A DNA stretch of 64,000 nt from Paracoccaceae bacterium (lineage in GTDB: Bacteria > Pseudomonadota > Alphaproteobacteria > Rhodobacterales > Rhodobacteraceae). The notes below the pieces were generated by a model. It ran no database searches. It was not told where the DNA came from and saw only the letters and a list, made by a program, of their open reading frames with translations. The position numbers and the translations under genes are program-made. The stretch's first letter is position 1. Every line of letters begins with the position of its first letter. The stretch is from the NCBI GenBank assembly GCA_022763485.1, contig JALEGX010000161.1, positions 32,213 to 96,212 on the forward strand. Direction: 5' to 3'. Positions 25,072 through 34,299 of the stretch are shown piece by piece.

Positions 25072-27455
25072 GCTTTCATCCGTTCGTTTGCGGGGTCAAA
25101 GGGCGCGCGCAGCAGCACCCGTGCGGGGTGGCGCGCGCCTGCAATTTCGATCTCAAATGTGCGCTCTGCCGTGGCGGCGCGGGTTTCACCGGGGGTGATG
25201 TCAATCAACCCCAGCGCAAGGGTCAGACCCGTGCGCGCACCTCGCGCGCCCGAGGTGGTGAGGCCAACCACGCGGTCATTTTCACGGATCGGTTCGTCAT
25301 GCAGCACCAGCGGGTGCGAGGGCAGATCAAACAGCACCATGCGCCGGGTCAGGCCGTTTGCCCGCTGTGCCTCCAGCGCGGCTTTGCCCTTGAAGTCCTT
25401 GCCCCAGTCGATGGTGAAGCCCAGCCCGGCCTCCAGCGGTGTAATATCCGGACCCAGATCGTGACCCCAGTGTTTGAAGCCCTTTTCGATGCGGCACCCG
25501 TCCAGCGCGAAGTGACCCAGCGGGGAGGCACCCGAAGCGCGCAGAGCGTCGAACACAACGCCTGCGTAGGCGCTCGGGATGTTCAGCTCCCACCCCAGCT
25601 CGCCGACGAAACTGACCCGTGTCGCGCGCGCAGGGTGCCCGGCAACGGTCACGTCGCGGGCGGTGGAGAAGGGAAAGTCCAGCCAATCATCGGAGCTCAG
25701 CCCTTCCAACACCGCCCGCGCACCAGCGCCCATGACGCCGATGACAGCTTCGTCGTCGGTGACGTCTTTGAGAGTGACGTCTACGCCAGCATGACGGCGC
25801 AACCAGGCGATATCCTTCTGCCGCGTCGCCGCACCTGAGGTCACACGGAACCGCTCTGTGCCCAGCCGGGTAATCGTCACATCAGCTTCGAACCCGCCCC
25901 GGTCATTGAGCAGCGGTGTGTATACGGCACAGCCCGTCGCGACATCCACATTCCCCGCCGCCAGATGCTGCAACAGGGGCAAGGCGCCGGGGCCTGTCAC
26001 GTCGATCTTGGTGAAGGGCGTGAGGTCGATCAGGGCGCAACCGGACTGCATCGCCGCAGCCTCGCGCCGGGCAATCGGATACCAGGGCTGATCGCCAACC
26101 GAATAGGGCAGGTTTTTTTCGCCGTCGTTCTGCGCATACCAAAGCCCGCGCTCCCACCCGGCGGTCAGGCCGAACTGCGCGCCGGCCGCCGCCCAGTGAT
26201 CGTGCAGCGCGGATGTGCGCAGCCCCCGCCCCGCCTTGGGCTGTTTGAAGGGCCAGTGCAGGGCGAAGGCGTCGCTGACGGCCTCCTTCATGCGGGTTTC
26301 GACATGATCGGCGGCTGCGGTCAGCGGGTCGACGCGAGCGATGTCGACTTCCCACAGATCCATAGGCGGCTGTTCCGCGTGCATCCAGTCGGCCAGCACC
26401 CGGCCAATCCCGGCGGAGGACATCACGCCGACAGAGTTCATGCCCGCAGCCACATAAAGCCCGTCCACATTCGGGACCTGCCCAACCAGCGGGCGGGTGT
26501 CATTGGTGAAGCTTTCCGGCCCGTTCATGAAATGCTGGATGCCGGTCTCTGCCAGCGCCGGGATCAGCTGCAGCGCGCCTTCCATGAAGGGCATGAACTG
26601 GTCCCAGTCCTCGGGCATCTCAAGGAACGGGCGGTCGCCCTCGGGACCAAAAGCGTCCCAGACCTTGGCATCGGGCTCAAAGCCGCCAATGACCAGCTTG
26701 CCCGCGTCGCCCTTGACGTAGAACCCGCGATCCAGATCGCGCAGCACCGGGTAAGGCGCGGGCAGGCCCGGCATGGGTTCGGTGACCACATACATATGCT
26801 CAACCGCCTGCAGCGGCAGGGCGACACCCGCCGCATCCGCCAGCCGTTTCGACCAGGCCCCGGCGCAAAGCGCAACCTGATCGGCCAGCAGTTCAGTGCC
26901 ATCCGTCAGGGCCACGCCTTTGCAGCGCCCGTTTTCCACCAGCAGGCGCGCAACCTGCACGCCTTCGCGGATCTCGGCACCTTTCGCGCGCGCGCCCTTG
27001 GCGTAAGCCATGCACAGGTCGACGGGGTTGACGTTGGCGTCTTCCTCAACCCGAAGCGCGCCGACCAGACCTGCGGGTTCCAATCCCGGCACGTCCACCG
27101 CATCAGGCGCAACAATCGACGGCGTCAGGCCAAAATGCCGTCCCAGCGAACAAATGCGATGCAGCTCATCCATCCGCGCCTCTTCCCGCGCCAGCCAATA
27201 GCCTCCGGTCTGACGGTAGCCGGTGGAGAGGCCGGTTTCGTCCTCAAGCTTCGGGAACAGCTCACCTGCATACATTGCCAACTTCGTCATGTTGGGTGTG
27301 GCGCGCAGGGGGCCGACGATCCCGGCGGCGTGCCAGCTGGTTCCGCTGGTCAGTTGGTTGCGCTCCAGCACCGTCACCTGGGCGCGATCCGCAAGGTGAT
27401 AGGCCAGTCCCAGCCCGATGGCGCCGCCGCCGATGATCAGAACCGATCGTGTCAC
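25068..27455 (-). CDS. FAD-dependent oxidoreductase with GcvT domain (dimethylglycine/sarcosine dehydrogenase type), gene 1 of pair
   Basis: 795 aa from a GTG at 27455 preceded by GGAGGG. The frame is open to 27641, but that part is the divergent promoter region and is unaligned. DAO domain with VLIIGGGAIGLGLAYHL and TSWHAAGIVGP (covalent-FAD histidine motif), then the GcvT-like C-terminal half. It is paralogous to the next gene, with matching blocks such as VSFVGELGWELN and IEKGFKHWG. Together they could carry out two successive demethylations. Transcription starts divergently from a LysR gene, with an ATTAG/CTAAT operator candidate in between. Confidence 0.87.
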   Translation of the reverse strand: MTRSVLIIGGGAIGLGLAYHLADRAQVTVLERNQLTSGTSWHAAGIVGPLRATPNMTKLAMYAGELFPKLEDETGLSTGYRQTGGYWLAREEARMDELHRICSLGRHFGLTPSIVAPDAVDVPGLEPAGLVGALRVEEDANVNPVDLCMAYAKGARAKGAEIREGVQVARLLVENGRCKGVALTDGTELLADQVALCAGAWSKRLADAAGVALPLQAVEHMYVVTEPMPGLPAPYPVLRDLDRGFYVKGDAGKLVIGGFEPDAKVWDAFGPEGDRPFLEMPEDWDQFMPFMEGALQLIPALAETGIQHFMNGPESFTNDTRPLVGQVPNVDGLYVAAGMNSVGVMSSAGIGRVLADWMHAEQPPMDLWEVDIARVDPLTAAADHVETRMKEAVSDAFALHWPFKQPKAGRGLRTSALHDHWAAAGAQFGLTAGWERGLWYAQNDGEKNLPYSVGDQPWYPIARREAAAMQSGCALIDLTPFTKIDVTGPGALPLLQHLAAGNVDVATGCAVYTPLLNDRGGFEADVTITRLGTERFRVTSGAATRQKDIAWLRRHAGVDVTLKDVTDDEAVIGVMGAGARAVLEGLSSDDWLDFPFSTARDVTVAGHPARATRVSFVGELGWELNIPSAYAGVVFDALRASGASPLGHFALDGCRIEKGFKHWGHDLGPDITPLEAGLGFTIDWGKDFKGKAALEAQRANGLTRRMVLFDLPSHPLVLHDEPIRENDRVVGLTTSGARGARTGLTLALGLIDITPGETRAATAERTFEIEIAGARHPARVLLRAPFDPANERMKA

Positions 27456-27525
27456 TGTTCCCTCCGAAGCATTTGCGCCGACGATGAGAGGAATGGGTTT
27501 GACACGCAAGCGCGCAGGTGACTTC

Positions 27526-27540
27526 ATTAGCAAAACTAAT
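27526..27540. promoter_or_regulatory. LysR-box candidate ATTAG-N5-CTAAT
   Basis: A perfect 5-bp inverted repeat matching the T-N11-A LysR consensus (T-TAGCAAAACTA-A) lies between the divergent FAD/GcvT gene and the LysR gene, 16 bp before the LysR start. The same pentamers recur upstream of the methyltransferase gene at 28518-28534. Confidence 0.5.
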
Positions 27541-27555
27541 CCGGTGCAGCAGAAT

Positions 27556-28521
27556 ATGAAACAAACCGAGCGAAATTCCGATTTCAACATGCTCCGCGCG
27601 CTCGAAGTCTTTATGGCAGTGAGCGAAACCGGGCAGGTCACAGTCGCGGCGCAGGCGCTGGGGATGACCCAATCGGCGGCGTCTCAGCACCTGAAGAAGC
27701 TGGAAACCGGGCTGGGGGTGGCGCTGTTTGATCGCTCCTCGCGCCCTCTGGAGGTGACCCACGCGGGCGAGGTGCTGCAGCGCCGGGCGTTTCGCATTCT
27801 CAATGAGGTGGAGGACCTGAAGCTGGACCTGCACCGGCTGCAATCCTCTTCCCTGCCGGTACTGCGGATCGGGATGCTGGCGTCGATTGCGACATCGCTG
27901 ACGCCGGGCCTCTATGATCTGGTCGAACAGGAGTTCCGGGTGCCGGAACTGACACTTTCGGCCGGGTTGGCGACGGACCATCAGACCGCCCTGAACGGGC
28001 GCAAGATCGACATCGCCGTGACCTCGGACCCGCAGTTTGATGTCAGTGACTACCAGGTTGTTCCGGTGCTGGATGAGCCGTTTTTCCTAGTTTTGCCAAG
28101 CAACTACGACGGCCCGGAGAATGACATGGCCGAAATCTCCCGCCGTCTGAAGTTGGTGCGCTTCAGCGCTGATGCGCCTGCGGGACGGCGCACCGACCAG
28201 CACCTGCAACGCTGCCGCGTGGATCTGAGCCGGTCGATGGAAGCCGATCGTGCCTCGATGGTGGTAGCGGGCGTGATTACCGGCAAATGCTTCGCCATCC
28301 TGACCCCGACCCTACTGATCGACGCGGTGGCCGAGGGCATGGCGCTGAAAATCCGCAAGCTGCCCATCGCGGGTTTCAAACGCTCGGTTCAGGTGATTGC
28401 CCGGAACGGAGAGTTGGGGGATATTCCCGAACGGGTCGCCGCCGCCTGTGCCGAGATGCTGCGCCATCAGTTCGAGACCCGCTTTCCCGATCTGCCGGAG
28501 GCGGTTACCTTTCACCGCTAA
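27556..28521 (+). CDS. LysR-family regulator of the demethylation module
   Basis: 321 aa from MKQTERNSDFNMLRALEVF (ATG at 27556). An in-frame extension to 27418 overlaps the divergent gene and is rejected. The HTH region is VTVAAQALGMTQSAASQHLKKLE (about 27-50), followed by a substrate-binding domain. It sits between the divergent FAD/GcvT pair and the co-directional methyltransferase/aminotransferase pair, so it is well placed to control both. The shared operator pentamers support this, but the inducer is unknown. Confidence 0.87.
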   Translation: MKQTERNSDFNMLRALEVFMAVSETGQVTVAAQALGMTQSAASQHLKKLETGLGVALFDRSSRPLEVTHAGEVLQRRAFRILNEVEDLKLDLHRLQSSSLPVLRIGMLASIATSLTPGLYDLVEQEFRVPELTLSAGLATDHQTALNGRKIDIAVTSDPQFDVSDYQVVPVLDEPFFLVLPSNYDGPENDMAEISRRLKLVRFSADAPAGRRTDQHLQRCRVDLSRSMEADRASMVVAGVITGKCFAILTPTLLIDAVAEGMALKIRKLPIAGFKRSVQVIARNGELGDIPERVAAACAEMLRHQFETRFPDLPEAVTFHR

Positions 28522-28534
28522 TCCTTAGTATTAG
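28518..28534. promoter_or_regulatory. CTAAT-N7-ATTAG inverted repeat upstream of mttB-like gene
   Basis: CTAAT (28518-28522) and ATTAG (28530-28534) reuse the pentamers of the LysR-box candidate at 27526, in everted order. The element overlaps the LysR stop codon and lies about 90 bp before the methyltransferase ATG, a plausible activator position. Confidence 0.4.
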
Positions 28535-28620
28535 TAATCGTGAACTTGCCGGGTTTTCCTGTGCAGTCGCGATTTTCCCTGCCAATCATGCCCACGAACC
28601 TATGATCGGGAGGGGCCGCA

Positions 28621-30153
28621 ATGGCACAGGGCACAGCAGGACGGACCGGACGCCGGGGGCGTATGGCGGCGCGCAAGGCACAGCAATCGCTGTCGGCCCC
28701 CTATACCCTACGGCGCATCGGGCTGGTCAGCCTGATTGATGATGAGGCCATCGCCATCATCGAACGCAATGCCGACCGGATTCTGGATGAGATCGGCATG
28801 GACTTCCGCGGTGACCCCGAAACGCTGGAGCTGTTCCGCAAGCATGGCGCGCGGGTGGATGGCGAACGGGTGCGGTTTGACCCCGGCTGGTGCCGCGAAA
28901 AGATCAAGACCGCGCCGCAGGTGTTCACGCAGCACGCCCGCAACCCCGCCCGCTCGGTGCAGATCGGCGGCGACGCACAGGTCTATGCCCCCAGTTTCGG
29001 CCCGCCTTTCGTGCATGACATGGAGAAGGGGCGGCGTTACGCGACGCTCGAAGATTTCCACAACATCACCAAGCTGCACTATAGCCTTGGCCCGGTGAAC
29101 CATTCCGGCGGCGTTGTGGTAGAGCCGGTGGATGTCGACGTGCCCCTGCGCCATCTGAAAATGGCCCATGCGCATCTGACGCTGTCTGACAAGCCCTTCA
29201 TGGGCGCGGTGACGGCCCCGGAACGGGCCCGCGATACGATAGACATGTGCCGCATCGCCATGGGGCGCGAGTTTGTCGACCAGAACTGCGTGCTCTATTC
29301 CGTGGTCAACACCAATGCGCCGCTGGTAATGGATGAAACGATGCTCTGGGCGCTCAAGGAATACGCGCAGGCAGGGCAATGTACGGTCGTGTCGCCCTTT
29401 GTTCTGGGGGGCGCGATGTCGCCTGTTTCCGTGGCGGCGACCCTGGCGCAGGTGCTGGCCGAGGTGATGGCATCCGTCGCGCTGATCCAGCTGATCCGCC
29501 CCGGCGCGCCGGCGGCGTTCGGTACGTTCTTCTCTCCCATCAGCCTGAAAACCGGCGCGCCCACATTCGGCACGCCCGAAGGCACCCAGTTTCAGATGTG
29601 CGCCAAGACGCTGGCGGACCGGCTGGGGCTACCGTTTCATTCGGTTGGCGGGCTGACCGCGTCGAAGGTGCCGGACGCTCAGGCGGGATACGAGAGTCAG
29701 GCACAGCTGATGGGCGCGACCATGGCCGGGGTGAACTTCATCATTCACGCAACCGGGTGTTTGGAAGGGTTGCTGACCACCGGTTACGAGAAAATCGTGA
29801 TGGACGCCGACCGGGTATCAGCGATGCAGCGCTTCACACAAGGCGTTGATTTCTCGGAAGCCGCCCAAGCGATGGAGGCGTTCTTCGAGGTCGAACCCGG
29901 CGGGCATTTCCTGGGCGCGCAGCACACCCAGGACAATTACGAGACCGCCTTCTGGATGGGCGATATGTCCGACAACGGCACCTACGAGCAATGGGCTGCC
30001 GAAGGCGGACTTTGGCAACAGGACCGGGCGAGCGCCCGCGTGAAACAACTGCTTGGCGAATATGAACCCCCTGCAATGGATGCGGGCGTTCGCGAAGCTT
30101 TGGATGATTTTGTGGCCCGGCGCAGCCGGGAGATCATGGGAGGACACACATGA
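28621..30153 (+). CDS. MttB-family (non-pyrrolysine) methylamine/betaine methyltransferase
   Basis: 510 aa with a strong GGGAGGGG upstream of the ATG at 28621. It belongs to the trimethylamine methyltransferase family (COG5598 type): a TIM-barrel protein with blocks such as NHSGGVVVEP, KPFMGAVTAPERA, GTFFSPISLKTGAPTFGTPE and LPFHSVGGLTASKVPDAQAGYESQ. No in-frame amber codon occurs, so it lacks pyrrolysine like the glycine betaine methyltransferase MtgB. The usual corrinoid protein and reductive activator are not encoded nearby. It is coupled by a 4-bp overlap to a class III aminotransferase and lies beside two tetrahydrofolate-linked dehydrogenases. Demethylation of glycine betaine or another quaternary amine is the favoured guess. 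Confidence 0.85.
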   Translation: MAQGTAGRTGRRGRMAARKAQQSLSAPYTLRRIGLVSLIDDEAIAIIERNADRILDEIGMDFRGDPETLELFRKHGARVDGERVRFDPGWCREKIKTAPQVFTQHARNPARSVQIGGDAQVYAPSFGPPFVHDMEKGRRYATLEDFHNITKLHYSLGPVNHSGGVVVEPVDVDVPLRHLKMAHAHLTLSDKPFMGAVTAPERARDTIDMCRIAMGREFVDQNCVLYSVVNTNAPLVMDETMLWALKEYAQAGQCTVVSPFVLGGAMSPVSVAATLAQVLAEVMASVALIQLIRPGAPAAFGTFFSPISLKTGAPTFGTPEGTQFQMCAKTLADRLGLPFHSVGGLTASKVPDAQAGYESQAQLMGATMAGVNFIIHATGCLEGLLTTGYEKIVMDADRVSAMQRFTQGVDFSEAAQAMEAFFEVEPGGHFLGAQHTQDNYETAFWMGDMSDNGTYEQWAAEGGLWQQDRASARVKQLLGEYEPPAMDAGVREALDDFVARRSREIMGGHT

Positions 30154-31469
30154 CCCTGCACACCGACTGGACCCTGAATGAAACCGCGGCGCGGCGCGAC
30201 AATTTCTATGCCGCCAGCCAGCGCAAGTTCATTCCCTTCAAGGAACCGATGGTCTTTCAAAAAGGCTCCATGCAGTACCTGTGGGATGTGGAGGGGCGGA
30301 AATACACCGATCTGCTGGGCATGAATGTCTGCATCTCGGTTGGGCATTCACACCCCAAGGTCGTGGCCGCGGCAATGGCGCAGGCGCAGGAGCTGACCCA
30401 TTGCACCACCATGTTCTACCACCCGGTCCCCGCACATTTTGCCGAGGAGCTGGCCGCCACCATGCCCAACCCCAACGGGGACATCGAATGGGTGGTGCAC
30501 TTCACCAACTCCGGGTCCGAGGCCATCGATCTGGCGATGACGATGGCGCGCAGCTACACCGGAAATCTGGATCTGCTGGCCCTGCGCTCGGCCTATCATG
30601 GACCCACCGCAGCCGCGCAATCGATCACCGGAATCTCCGGCTGGCGGCATCCGGGGATGCCCGGCAACGTGGCCTTCGTGCCCGATCCGCACCAGTATCG
30701 CGGCATCTTTGGCGAAAACGCCGGCGCACAGCCCTATCTGGATGAAATCGACCGCACGATCCACGCGGCGACCACGGGCCAGGTTGCAGGTATCTTTGTC
30801 GAAAGCGTGCAGGGCTACGGCGGCATCGTAGAAATGCCCAAGGGCTACATGACCGGTGCGGCGGAACGGGTGCGCGCAGCGGGCGGCCTTTACATCGCGG
30901 ATGAGGTGCAAGCCGGCTTTGGCCGGACTGGCGATCACATGTGGGGGTTTGAGGCTGACGGCGTGATCCCCGACATCGTGGTCATGGCCAAGGGCATCGG
31001 CAACGGCTTCCCGCTGGGTGCGGTTGTGGCGCGCAAACATATCGCGGCACCGATGGCGGAAAAGTTCATGTTCCACACCTACGGTGCCAACCCCACCTCC
31101 TGCGCTGCGGGCCGTGCCGTCCTGCAGGTCATCAAGGAGGACAAGGTTCAGGAAAACGCCAAGGCGGTCGGCGCCGCCCTGCTGGAGCGTCTGCACGAAC
31201 TGAAATCGCGCCACTCTGCAATTGGGGACGTGCGCGGGCGCGGCCTGATGCTGGCAATCGAAATGGTCAAGGATCACAAGACCAAGGAGCCCGACCCACA
31301 GACCACCTCTGCCGTGTTTGAGGCGACACGCGAAAGCGGGATCATCCTGTCGAAATCGGGAGCCTACCAATCCTGCCTGCGCATGGTACCGCCGATGTGC
31401 CTGTCCATGGACGATGTGGAACAGGTCTACGAAGGGTTGGACCAGGCCTTTACCTCACTCAAGGCCTGA
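30150..31469 (+). CDS. Class III PLP aminotransferase (AGXT2-like)
   Basis: 439 aa class III aminotransferase. The PLP lysine is in VMAKGIGNGFP (K281), the DEVQ motif at 251-254 holds the pyridine ring, and NSGSEAIDLAM (120-130) binds phosphate. Sequence style is closest to alanine-glyoxylate aminotransferase 2 and 3-amino-2-methylpropionate transaminases (for example ISVGHSHPK and SAYHGPT). The ATG overlaps the methyltransferase stop (ATGA), so the two proteins are made together. It may remove the amino group left after demethylation, for instance with glyoxylate or pyruvate as acceptor; the substrate is unproven. Confidence 0.87.
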   Translation: MTLHTDWTLNETAARRDNFYAASQRKFIPFKEPMVFQKGSMQYLWDVEGRKYTDLLGMNVCISVGHSHPKVVAAAMAQAQELTHCTTMFYHPVPAHFAEELAATMPNPNGDIEWVVHFTNSGSEAIDLAMTMARSYTGNLDLLALRSAYHGPTAAAQSITGISGWRHPGMPGNVAFVPDPHQYRGIFGENAGAQPYLDEIDRTIHAATTGQVAGIFVESVQGYGGIVEMPKGYMTGAAERVRAAGGLYIADEVQAGFGRTGDHMWGFEADGVIPDIVVMAKGIGNGFPLGAVVARKHIAAPMAEKFMFHTYGANPTSCAAGRAVLQVIKEDKVQENAKAVGAALLERLHELKSRHSAIGDVRGRGLMLAIEMVKDHKTKEPDPQTTSAVFEATRESGIILSKSGAYQSCLRMVPPMCLSMDDVEQVYEGLDQAFTSLKA

Positions 31470-31483
31470 CACTTTACACAAAC

Positions 31484-31507
31484 GGCAGGGCGTCGCGGCG
31501 CCCTGCC
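31484..31507. terminator. Hairpin between convergent aminotransferase and GMC oxidoreductase genes
   Basis: An 8-bp perfect stem GGCAGGGC/GCCCTGCC with an 8-nt loop lies between the two stop codons. No U-tract is present on either side, so termination strength is uncertain. Confidence 0.5.
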
Positions 31508-31521
31508 CGAGCCACGATGGA

Positions 31522-33189
31522 TCATTGTCCATTCAGCATCCAACCGGCGGCCTTTTCGGCGATCATGATGGTGGGTGAATTGGTGTTGCCGCTGGTGATC
31601 TCAGGCATGATCGACGCATCGACAACGCGCAGCCCGGCAACGCCTTTCAGGCGCAGATGCGGGTCCAGCACCGCGGTTGGATCATCCTCGCGTCCCATCT
31701 TCACCGTGCCGACGGGATGGAAGATGGTACTGGCGATATCGCCCGCCAGGCGCCACAGCTCCTCATCCTTCTGATATTGGACCCCCGGCTTGAACTCTTC
31801 GGGCTGATAGCTCTGCATGGCGGGCTGCGCCATGATCTGACGGACCTGCCGCAAGCTGTCAGCGGCGACCTTGCGATCGTCGTCCGTCGCCAGATAATTG
31901 GGAGAGATTTCAGGCGCATCCCGGAAATCGGCCGACGCGATCCGAATGTGCCCGCGGCTGGTCGGGTTCAGGTTGCAGACGCTCACGGTCATGGCCGGGA
32001 AATCATGCAGGTCCTCCCCAAACGCCTCCAGGCTGAGCGGTTGGATGTGGTATTCCAGATTGGCGTGCGTGCGCGACGGGTCGGACCGGGTAAAGGCGCC
32101 CAGCTGGCTGGGTGACATGCTCATCGGTCCGCTGCGTTTGAACAGATATTCCAGCCCGATCTGTGCCTTGCCCAGGAAGGAATTGGCCAATGTGTTCAGC
32201 GTGCGGGTCCCCTGCACCTTGTAGACCGCCCGGATTTGCAGGTGGTCTTGCAGGTTTTCACCAACATGCGGGGCGTCCAGAACCACCTCGATCCCGTGCT
32301 GCTTCAACAAGCCCGCCGGACCAATGCCGGAGAGCTGCAGGATCTGCGGCGAATTCACCGCCCCGGCCGACAGCACGACCTCGCCGGTGGCGCTGGCCAG
32401 AACCGACCGGCCCTTGTGGTTGACCCGCACGCCGTTGCAGCGCAGCCGCCCGTCACCCGATGAGTCAAATGTCAGCTTCTCTGCTTGCGCTTCGGTCCAG
32501 ATTGTCAGGTTCGGACGCGACTTGGCAGGCCGCAGGAAGGCCTTGGAGGTGTTCCAGCGCCATCCTGACCGCTGGTTCACATCGAAATAGCCGACGCCCG
32601 CGTTATCCCCGTCGTTGAAGTCATCCGTCGCCTCAATGCCGGTCTGCGTGGCGGCTTCGGCGAAGCTGTCCAGCACATCCCAGCTGAGGCGCTGTTTTTC
32701 GATCCGCCACTCGCCGCCATGACCATGCGTGTCGGAAAATCGGCTATTATCACCTGTAATAGGGTCTTGCCCATTGTCCAGTTTGTAATGATCTTCATGC
32801 GCCTTGAAATCGGCCAGCGAATTTTCCCAGTTCCAGGCCTCTTCACCGGTCAGTCGCGCCCAGTTGTCATAGTCCCGGGCCTGACCCCGCATGTAGATCA
32901 TTCCGTTGATCGACGAACAGCCGCCCAGCGCCTTGCCCCGCGGGTACAGCAGGCTGCGCCCGTTCAGGCCCTTTGCTGGTTGTGTGCGGTACATCCAATC
33001 CGCACGTGGATTCCCGATACAATACAGATATCCAACGGGAATATGGATCCAAGGATAGGTATCGGCCTTCCCCGCCTCAAGCAGAAGAACACGATTGTTT
33101 GGCTCCTGGCTCAACCGATTGGCCATCAGGCACCCGGCTGAGCCCGCGCCCACAACAATGTAGTCAAATTCGGTCGATCCGTCCGGCAT
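31522..33189 (-). CDS. GMC-family FAD oxidoreductase, choline-dehydrogenase-like
   Basis: 555 aa. N-terminal FAD site [12 protein letters not shown] (9-20), GMC signatures [21 protein letters not shown] and [15 protein letters not shown], and catalytic His-Asn pair near the C-terminus ([10 protein letters not shown] with H491; SGNTNSPT). It oxidises an alcohol to an aldehyde. Overall form matches BetA choline dehydrogenase, and betC and betI are within 4 kb, so choline to betaine aldehyde is plausible. However, no betB lies beside it and GMC alcohol dehydrogenases of similar size are common. It is divergent from a LysR gene rather than part of a bet operon. Confidence 0.82.
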   Translation of the reverse strand: MPDGSTEFDYIVVGAGSAGCLMANRLSQEPNNRVLLLEAGKADTYPWIHIPVGYLYCIGNPRADWMYRTQPAKGLNGRSLLYPRGKALGGCSSINGMIYMRGQARDYDNWARLTGEEAWNWENSLADFKAHEDHYKLDNGQDPITGDNSRFSDTHGHGGEWRIEKQRLSWDVLDSFAEAATQTGIEATDDFNDGDNAGVGYFDVNQRSGWRWNTSKAFLRPAKSRPNLTIWTEAQAEKLTFDSSGDGRLRCNGVRVNHKGRSVLASATGEVVLSAGAVNSPQILQLSGIGPAGLLKQHGIEVVLDAPHVGENLQDHLQIRAVYKVQGTRTLNTLANSFLGKAQIGLEYLFKRSGPMSMSPSQLGAFTRSDPSRTHANLEYHIQPLSLEAFGEDLHDFPAMTVSVCNLNPTSRGHIRIASADFRDAPEISPNYLATDDDRKVAADSLRQVRQIMAQPAMQSYQPEEFKPGVQYQKDEELWRLAGDIASTIFHPVGTVKMGREDDPTAVLDPHLRLKGVAGLRVVDASIMPEITSGNTNSPTIMIAEKAAGWMLNGQ

Positions 33190-33283
33190 GTGCTTATCCC
33201 AATCTCATCTTCCGCTCTTTTTGGCGTCACGCCCTGAAGAAATCCAATGACAATTGCCACAAATCTGTATTAGAAAATTTTAT

Positions 33284-34198
33284 ATGGATCGCTATTCGAA
33301 CATCAACACCCTGCTGGCCTTTGTGACTGTCGCCCGGGAAGGCAGCGTATCGCGCGCAGCGCAGGTTTTGAACCTGACCCAACCCGCGATCAGCCATCAG
33401 ATCAAGCGCCTGAGCGATGACACCGGCATCACCCTCTTCACACGCGTGCCCTCCGGGTTACAGATCACCCACGACGGGGCGGCCTTGCTGGGCAAGGCGG
33501 AAGGTGTGCTGCAGGCGATGAACGACTTTCATCAAAGCGCCTCGAAACGTGTGGGCCGGGTCAGCGGGACGCTGAAGATCGGGACGATACTGGATCCGGA
33601 ATTCATCCGGCTGGGCCAGTTGCTGAGCCATCTGCGCACCGCGTACCCGGACATCCAGACAGAGCTGCGCCACGGGGTCAGCGGCAACATTCCGGTCTGG
33701 CTGGATCGCGGCCTTATCGACGCGGGCTTTTTCCTGAGCGCCCCGGACGAGATCCCGAACCTGCACACCCCCAATGAAACCCCGCTGCGGGCCGCCAGAC
33801 TGGCGAATTTCACCTATCGCGTTATCGCCCCTGCCGGGTGGCAGGCTCGGATTGACGGGGCGGACTGGGCGGCGCTGGCCGATCTGCCCTGGATCGGCAC
33901 GCCGGAGACTTCGGTCCATCACCGGTTGCTGTCAAAGGTGTTTGCTCAACATGGCTGTACGCAGAATGCGGTGGCCCAGGTGGATCAGGAGGCGTCAATG
34001 CTTGAGATGGTGCGATCAGGCATCGGGCTGAGCCTGTGCAGGGAGTCGATTGCCCTGCACCAAAAGCAGACGATTGGCCTGGCTGTCAGCGACACGGTCA
34101 CCATTCCCGCCTGCCTGAGTCTTGTCACCTTGCCCAAGAACGAAAGCGCGGCGACCGTGGAAGCACTGTTTGGCTTGCTCAACAGGACCTGGCGTTAG
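33284..34198 (+). CDS. LysR-family regulator divergent from GMC oxidoreductase
   Basis: 304 aa from MDRYSNINTLLAF (ATG at 33284). HTH SVSRAAQVLNLTQPAISHQIKRL (about 19-41) and substrate-binding domain (about 90-300). Upstream sequence to 33254 is open but unaligned. The 94-bp divergent region contains a GGCGT-C-ACGCC inverted repeat at 33223-33233 as a possible binding site. It probably controls the GMC oxidoreductase. Confidence 0.86.
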   Translation: MDRYSNINTLLAFVTVAREGSVSRAAQVLNLTQPAISHQIKRLSDDTGITLFTRVPSGLQITHDGAALLGKAEGVLQAMNDFHQSASKRVGRVSGTLKIGTILDPEFIRLGQLLSHLRTAYPDIQTELRHGVSGNIPVWLDRGLIDAGFFLSAPDEIPNLHTPNETPLRAARLANFTYRVIAPAGWQARIDGADWAALADLPWIGTPETSVHHRLLSKVFAQHGCTQNAVAQVDQEASMLEMVRSGIGLSLCRESIALHQKQTIGLAVSDTVTIPACLSLVTLPKNESAATVEALFGLLNRTWR

Positions 34199-34299
34199 GT
34201 CTTGCGTCACTTGTGTGCTCAGGCGCCCTAGCGCAACATACTGCAAAGTTCACAGCGCCTATGGACAAGGACTGCGGCACAATCAGAGGTACTCCCTAA

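Noticed and set aside
25965..27521. 518-codon plus-strand frame opposite the FAD/GcvT gene
   Set aside because: Antisense to an intact paralogue pair; no recognised domain.
28621..30153. Possible pyrrolysine-containing trimethylamine methyltransferase
   Set aside because: The frame is full length without any internal TAG and no pylT or pylS-like gene is nearby, so it is the non-pyrrolysine type.
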